From: CAWICD01 sp052267165
Lineage (GTDB): Bacteria > Vulcanimicrobiota > Vulcanimicrobiia > Vulcanimicrobiales > Vulcanimicrobiaceae
DNA length: 64,000 nucleotides
Reading direction: 5' to 3'
Assembly (NCBI GenBank): GCA_052267165.1
Contig: JBKQHO010000015.1
Coordinates: 1-64,000, forward strand
Shown here: piece by piece, positions 60,386 through 64,000 of the stretch
Layout of the letters: each line of letters opens with the position of its first letter
Position numbering within the stretch: the stretch's first letter is position 1
Made by a program: the position numbers and the translations under genes
The notes under the pieces: generated by a model
What the model was told of the DNA's origin: nothing
What the model saw: the letters and a program-made list of their open reading frames with translations, nothing else
The model's database searches: none

Positions 60386-61654
60386 GTGATCGACTTCGCG
60401 AAGACGCGCGAGCGCTTCGAATCGGAATTGGGCGGCGTCGCGCTGCCGGAGGTCGCGCTCGTCGAACGCGACCTGAGCACGCCGCCTGCGCTGGACGACG
60501 TTGCGGCCGCGGTCGCTGAAGCGTTGCGCCCGCTGACCGTCCCGCACGGACGCGTCGCCGTGGGCGTCGGCAGCCGCGGCATCGCGCGCATCGGCGAAGT
60601 CGTCGCAGCGGTCGTGCGCGAGCTCCGCGCGGGTGGCGCGGAGCCGTTCATCGTGCCCGCGATGGGCTCGCACGGCGCTTCGACCGCGGCCGGTCAAGCC
60701 GACGTGCTCGCGCACCTCGGCATCACCGAGGCAAGCGTCGGGGCGCCCGTCCGGGCCACGATGGAGACGGTCTGCTTAGGGCGCACGGCCGCCGGCATCG
60801 ACGTCTACATGGATAAGCTGGCGCACGCCGCCGACGCGATCGTCGTCGTCAACCGCGTCAAGCCGCACACGTCGTTTCGGGGCGAGATCGAGAGCGGGCC
60901 GGCCAAGATGCTCGCGATCGGCCTCGGGAAACAGGACGGCGCCCGTTCGGTGCACGAGCCGGGCTGGGGCGGCATGCGCGCGAACGTGCCGGCCGCGGCC
61001 AAACTGGTCCTCGACACGGGGAAGGTCGCGTTCGCGGTCGCGATCCTGGAGAACGCCGACGAGAAGCCGTACCGGATCGCCGGCATTCCGGCCGCCGAGC
61101 TGCTCGCCACGGAAGCCGCGCTCCTCGAGGAAGCGAAAGCGGACCTTCCGCGTCTCCCGCTCGAGCGAATCGACGTGCTCGTGGTCGACCGCGTCGGCAA
61201 GAGCGCCAGCGGCACCGGCGGCGACCCGCACGTCACTGGCCGTTTCCCTAGCGCCTACATCAGCGGCGGCCCGGACGTCACGCGCCTCGTGTATCTGGGC
61301 ATGACCGAAGACACCGACGGAAACGGCAACGGGGTCGGCCTATGCGACGTCGTCTCGGCCGAGCTCGCGGCGCGCTGGGACCCGCTGCCGACCTATCTGA
61401 ACGCGTTGACGACGACGGCCGCCGGTAACTCGCGTCTGCCGATGGTGATGCCAACGAAAGCGCTGGCGGTCGCGGCGGCTCTGCGCATGTGCCCCGGCCT
61501 CGAGCCGCGCGGCGCGGTCGTCGTCCGAATCGCCGACACGCTGCACCTGCGCCGGCTATGGCTTTCGCGCCGCGCGCTCGAAGCGGTCCGCGAGCCGCTG
61601 CGCGTGCTGCGCGATTTCGGCGCGATGTCGCTCGAAGACGGTTACGACAAGTAG
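60386..61654 (+). CDS. LarA-like (DUF2088) nickel-pincer-enzyme homologue
   Basis: 422 residues. Two-domain LarA fold: GSRGIARIGEVV and PAMGSHGASTAAGQ (His region) in the N-terminal domain, NRVKPHTSFRGEIESGPAKM (His and Lys region) following, and an NGVGLCDVVS C-terminal portion. LarA itself is lactate racemase with a nickel pincer cofactor; homologues act on other hydroxy acids. larB, larC and larE are not adjacent, so cofactor and substrate are unproven. GTG start. It overlaps convergent rbsC by 13 nt. Confidence 0.82.
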   Translation: MIDFAKTRERFESELGGVALPEVALVERDLSTPPALDDVAAAVAEALRPLTVPHGRVAVGVGSRGIARIGEVVAAVVRELRAGGAEPFIVPAMGSHGASTAAGQADVLAHLGITEASVGAPVRATMETVCLGRTAAGIDVYMDKLAHAADAIVVVNRVKPHTSFRGEIESGPAKMLAIGLGKQDGARSVHEPGWGGMRANVPAAAKLVLDTGKVAFAVAILENADEKPYRIAGIPAAELLATEAALLEEAKADLPRLPLERIDVLVVDRVGKSASGTGGDPHVTGRFPSAYISGGPDVTRLVYLGMTEDTDGNGNGVGLCDVVSAELAARWDPLPTYLNALTTTAAGNSRLPMVMPTKALAVAAALRMCPGLEPRGAVVVRIADTLHLRRLWLSRRALEAVREPLRVLRDFGAMSLEDGYDK

Positions 61655-62691
61655 CGTTTGCGCAGTTCGTCGACGATGACCGCGGCGACGATGACCGCGC
61701 CGAGCACGATATCCTGCGTGTACGACTCGATGCCGAGCAGGTTCATCGCGTTGTTCAGCAAGCCGATGAAGAGCGCGCCGAGGAACGTTCCGATCACGCT
61801 GCCGCGCCCGCCCATCAAGCTCGTCCCGCCGACGACCACGGCCGCGATCGACTGCAGCTCGCTGCCGATCCCCGTGTTCGGCGAGCCCGACGAGAAACGA
61901 GCCATCAGCAGCAGGCCCGCGACCGCGGCGCACCCGCCCGAGATCACATAGACCATCGTCTTGCAGAGCGCGACGTTGATGCCGGCCAGCCGCGCGGCTT
62001 CCTCGTTGCCGCCGATCGCGAAGACGTAGCGGCCGAAGCGCGTCCGGCCGAGGACGATCGCGAACACGGCCACGATCGAGACCATCCATAAAACCGCGAT
62101 CGGCAAGCCGGGCAGCCCGATCGGCCGTAACAGACCCCCGAACAAGAAACCGGTCCCCATCGAGTCGAACGCGCTCGAATTCACCGGAACGGGGCGCCCG
62201 TGGGCGAGCTTGAACGCCAAGCCGCGCGCCATCAGCATCATCGCGAGCGTCGTGATGAACGGCGGCAAGTTCAGTTTGACGACCGGCAACGCGTTGATCA
62301 AGCCCGCCGTGCAGCCGACGGCGAGGCCCACGGCTACGGTCGCGATCACCAACAGGAAGCCGTTGTCGAGCGGGATCGCGTTGGCGAAGCTCGCCATCAC
62401 GACGCCCGTCAACTCGATCAGCGAGCCGACCGAAAGGTCGATGCCGGCGGTGATGATCACGAACGTCTGACCGACGGCCAAGATCGCGTTGTACGTGATT
62501 TGGCGCAGGACGTTGGTCAGATTTCCCGGCGTCAAGAACGAGCCGTGCGAGAAGACGTTGATGACGATGACCACGGCCGCAAGCGCCACCGCGACGCCTC
62601 CGAAGCGCAGCGCCGCGTTGCGGTTCGCTTTCGCGCGGGCGTCGCCGGCGCTCGCTTCGAGGGTCGCCTTGGCTTCGCCAGCGCTCGCCAT
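61642..62691 (-). CDS. rbsC: Ribose-type ABC transporter permease
   Basis: 349 residues, BPD_transp_2 family. AGIDLSVGSLIELTGVV is the marker loop, with GGNEEAARLAGINV and GGTSLMGGRGSVIGTFLGAL further on. Pairs with the downstream-listed ATPase (which lies 5' on the same strand); start and stop overlap as TGATG. The sugar could be ribose, xylose or another pentose/hexose. Confidence 0.88.
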   Translation of the reverse strand: MASAGEAKATLEASAGDARAKANRNAALRFGGVAVALAAVVIVINVFSHGSFLTPGNLTNVLRQITYNAILAVGQTFVIITAGIDLSVGSLIELTGVVMASFANAIPLDNGFLLVIATVAVGLAVGCTAGLINALPVVKLNLPPFITTLAMMLMARGLAFKLAHGRPVPVNSSAFDSMGTGFLFGGLLRPIGLPGLPIAVLWMVSIVAVFAIVLGRTRFGRYVFAIGGNEEAARLAGINVALCKTMVYVISGGCAAVAGLLLMARFSSGSPNTGIGSELQSIAAVVVGGTSLMGGRGSVIGTFLGALFIGLLNNAMNLLGIESYTQDIVLGAVIVAAVIVDELRKRYLS

Positions 62692-64000
62692 CAGGCCGCG
62701 ACCCCCGTGGCGATCGCGATGATCTTGTCGGGGGTCGCCTCGGCGCGCGCGAACTCGGCGCGGATGCGACCTTCGCCCACCACGAGGATGCGGTGCGACA
62801 TGCCGATGACTTCGGGCAGCTCGCTCGAGACCATGACGATCGCCGCCCCGCGGCGCAGCAGCTCGATCATCAAGGCGTAGATCTCGACCTTCGCGCCGAC
62901 GTCGATGCCGCGCGTCGGCTCGTCGAAGAGATAGACGTCCGCATTACCGATCAGCCACTTCGCCAGAACGACCTTCTGCTGATTACCGCCCGAGAGGTTG
63001 CGCACGATCTGCTCCGCGTTCGGCGTGCGAATGCGCAGTTCCGCGATCTGCTGGTTCGTCACGTTTTCCTCGCGCTTGCGATCGACCAGGCCACGCGGCG
63101 CAAACTCTTCGAGATGCGCAAGGGTCGTATTCTCGCGCACGCTCATCCCCAGCACGAGCCCTTGCGCCTTGCGATCCTCGGTGATCAGCGCGATCCCCGC
63201 CTCGATCGCCTTGTGCGGCCCGTGCGCCTCGATGCGCTTCCCGTGCACGAGAACCTCGCCCGCGCTCGGAAGATCGGCCGCCGCGATCGCGCGCACGATC
63301 TCCGTGCGGCCCGCGCCGACGAGTCCCGCGAGCCCGACGATCTCGCCCGCCCGCACCGCGAAGCTCACTTCGTGCACGCCGGGCGCCGCGAGCGCGCGCA
63401 CGTCGAGCACGACCGGGGCATCGCTCGGAACCGGCGGCAATTCCGGAAAATGCGACTGCAACGGACGCCCGACCATCAGCCGGATCACCTCGTCCTGCGG
63501 CATCGCCGCCGCGGGACGCGTCTCGATCGTGCGCCCATCACGGATGACCGTGATGCGATCCGCGACGCGCGGCAGCTCCTCGAGCCGGTGCGAGATGTAG
63601 ACGAAGGACACCCCCTGCGCTTTCAGACGGCCGATCAACGCGAACAGCGCATCGATCTCGCGCTCCGTCAGAGCTGCAGTCGGCTCGTCCATCACGATCA
63701 AGCGCGCGCGCCGCACGAGCGCCTTGGCGATCTCGACCATCTGCTGCTCCGCAACCGAGAGCCGGCGCGCCGGCCGGTCGAGCGGCAGCGTGATGCCGAA
63801 CTCGGCAAGCCCCGCGACCGTCTGCTCGCGCGCCCGCTTACGGTTCAGGAACATGCCCCGCACCGGCTCGTGCCCGAGCATCACGTTCTCGATCACGCCG
63901 AGGTGCGGGACGAGATTGAACTCCTGATAGATCATCCCGATCCCGAGCGCCTCGGCCGCGCGCGGGCCGTCGATCGAAACCACGCGCCCGTCCAGGCTGA
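62691..64000 (-). CDS. rbsA: Sugar ABC transporter ATP-binding protein, cut by window edge
   Basis: Two fused ATPase domains as in RbsA/XylG/MglA. The first Walker A lies beyond the right edge; the first signature region (LSVAEQQMVEIAKAL), Walker B IVMDEPTAALT and the complete second domain (VGLAGLVGAGRTEIVRA, LSGGNQQKVVLAKWL, YLFDEPTRGIDVGAK) are visible. The frame is open to base 64000. The second Walker A is degenerate, usual for this family. Confidence 0.9.
   Translation of the reverse strand, partial: SLDGRVVSIDGPRAAEALGIGMIYQEFNLVPHLGVIENVMLGHEPVRGMFLNRKRAREQTVAGLAEFGITLPLDRPARRLSVAEQQMVEIAKALVRRARLIVMDEPTAALTEREIDALFALIGRLKAQGVSFVYISHRLEELPRVADRITVIRDGRTIETRPAAAMPQDEVIRLMVGRPLQSHFPELPPVPSDAPVVLDVRALAAPGVHEVSFAVRAGEIVGLAGLVGAGRTEIVRAIAAADLPSAGEVLVHGKRIEAHGPHKAIEAGIALITEDRKAQGLVLGMSVRENTTLAHLEEFAPRGLVDRKREENVTNQQIAELRIRTPNAEQIVRNLSGGNQQKVVLAKWLIGNADVYLFDEPTRGIDVGAKVEIYALMIELLRRGAAIVMVSSELPEVIGMSHRILVVGEGRIRAEFARAEATPDKIIAIATGVAA

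Overview
This is 64 kb of compact, GC-rich bacterial chromosome (most codons end in G or C) with ordinary housekeeping content and very short spacers. GTG and TTG starts are common and neighbouring genes often overlap by 1 to 11 nt. No rRNA, tRNA, CRISPR array, intact transposase or phage gene was seen. The gene mix (split glycine decarboxylase gcvPA/gcvPB, PdxS/PdxT vitamin B6 route, SpeA/SpeD/SpeE polyamine route, a Ycf45-like R3H ATPase, a twin lepB block) suggests a deep-branching Terrabacteria-type lineage. Candidatus Eremiobacterota (WPS-2) is my best guess, but this is inference and no taxonomic marker proves it.

Layout. 1-6.2 kb: two tandem sugar-nucleotide epimerases, a thiamine-diphosphate enzyme, a drug-type MFS transporter and an HxlR regulator. 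6.2-11.5 kb: glutamate dehydrogenase, YchF, a bifunctional-nuclease-like protein, methylthioadenosine phosphorylase and two unknowns. 11.5-11.8 kb: an aldehyde dehydrogenase remnant ending at an IS200/IS605-type terminus. 11.8-19.3 kb: a minus-strand series (holB, tmk, R3H ATPase, speA, HNH, DUF1844, pdxT, pdxS). 19.3-25.2 kb: a glycosidase with a membrane partner, ispE with a MobA-like transferase, hemerythrin and ubiX. 25.2-30.7 kb: a RecB-like nuclease, a UvrD helicase, a GNAT protein and an unknown. 30.7-36.8 kb: an overlapping minus-strand chain (NUDIX, scpA, scpB, helicase, methyltransferase, endonuclease IV, a 21-codon ORF, a membrane protein, dinB) joining chromosome segregation to DNA repair. 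37-45.6 kb: the glycine cleavage system with a thioesterase, speE, a lipoprotein and speD. 45.9-50.9 kb: sufB, a secreted hydrolase-fold protein, a Rieske protein and an arginine-modifying-type enzyme. 51-57.8 kb: rplU-prp, tatA, trmD, rplS, two lepB, ylqF, rnhB, yraN. 57.9-64 kb: an amino-acid permease with a Usp protein, a LarA-like protein and a ribose-type ABC transporter running off the right edge.

Metabolic links: SpeA, SpeD and SpeE make polyamines using decarboxylated S-adenosylmethionine, and MtnP recycles the methylthioadenosine by-product. GcvT/H/PA/PB lack GcvL (lipoamide dehydrogenase) here.

Most interesting signals: a composite hairpin repeat directly upstream of the ribosome-binding sites of mtnP and gcvH, with apparent compensatory stem changes around a constant loop; a nested 171-nt structure between two convergent genes; a 21-codon ORF linked by GTGA overlaps in a DNA-repair operon; and three genes that lack any ATG, GTG or TTG at the expected start.
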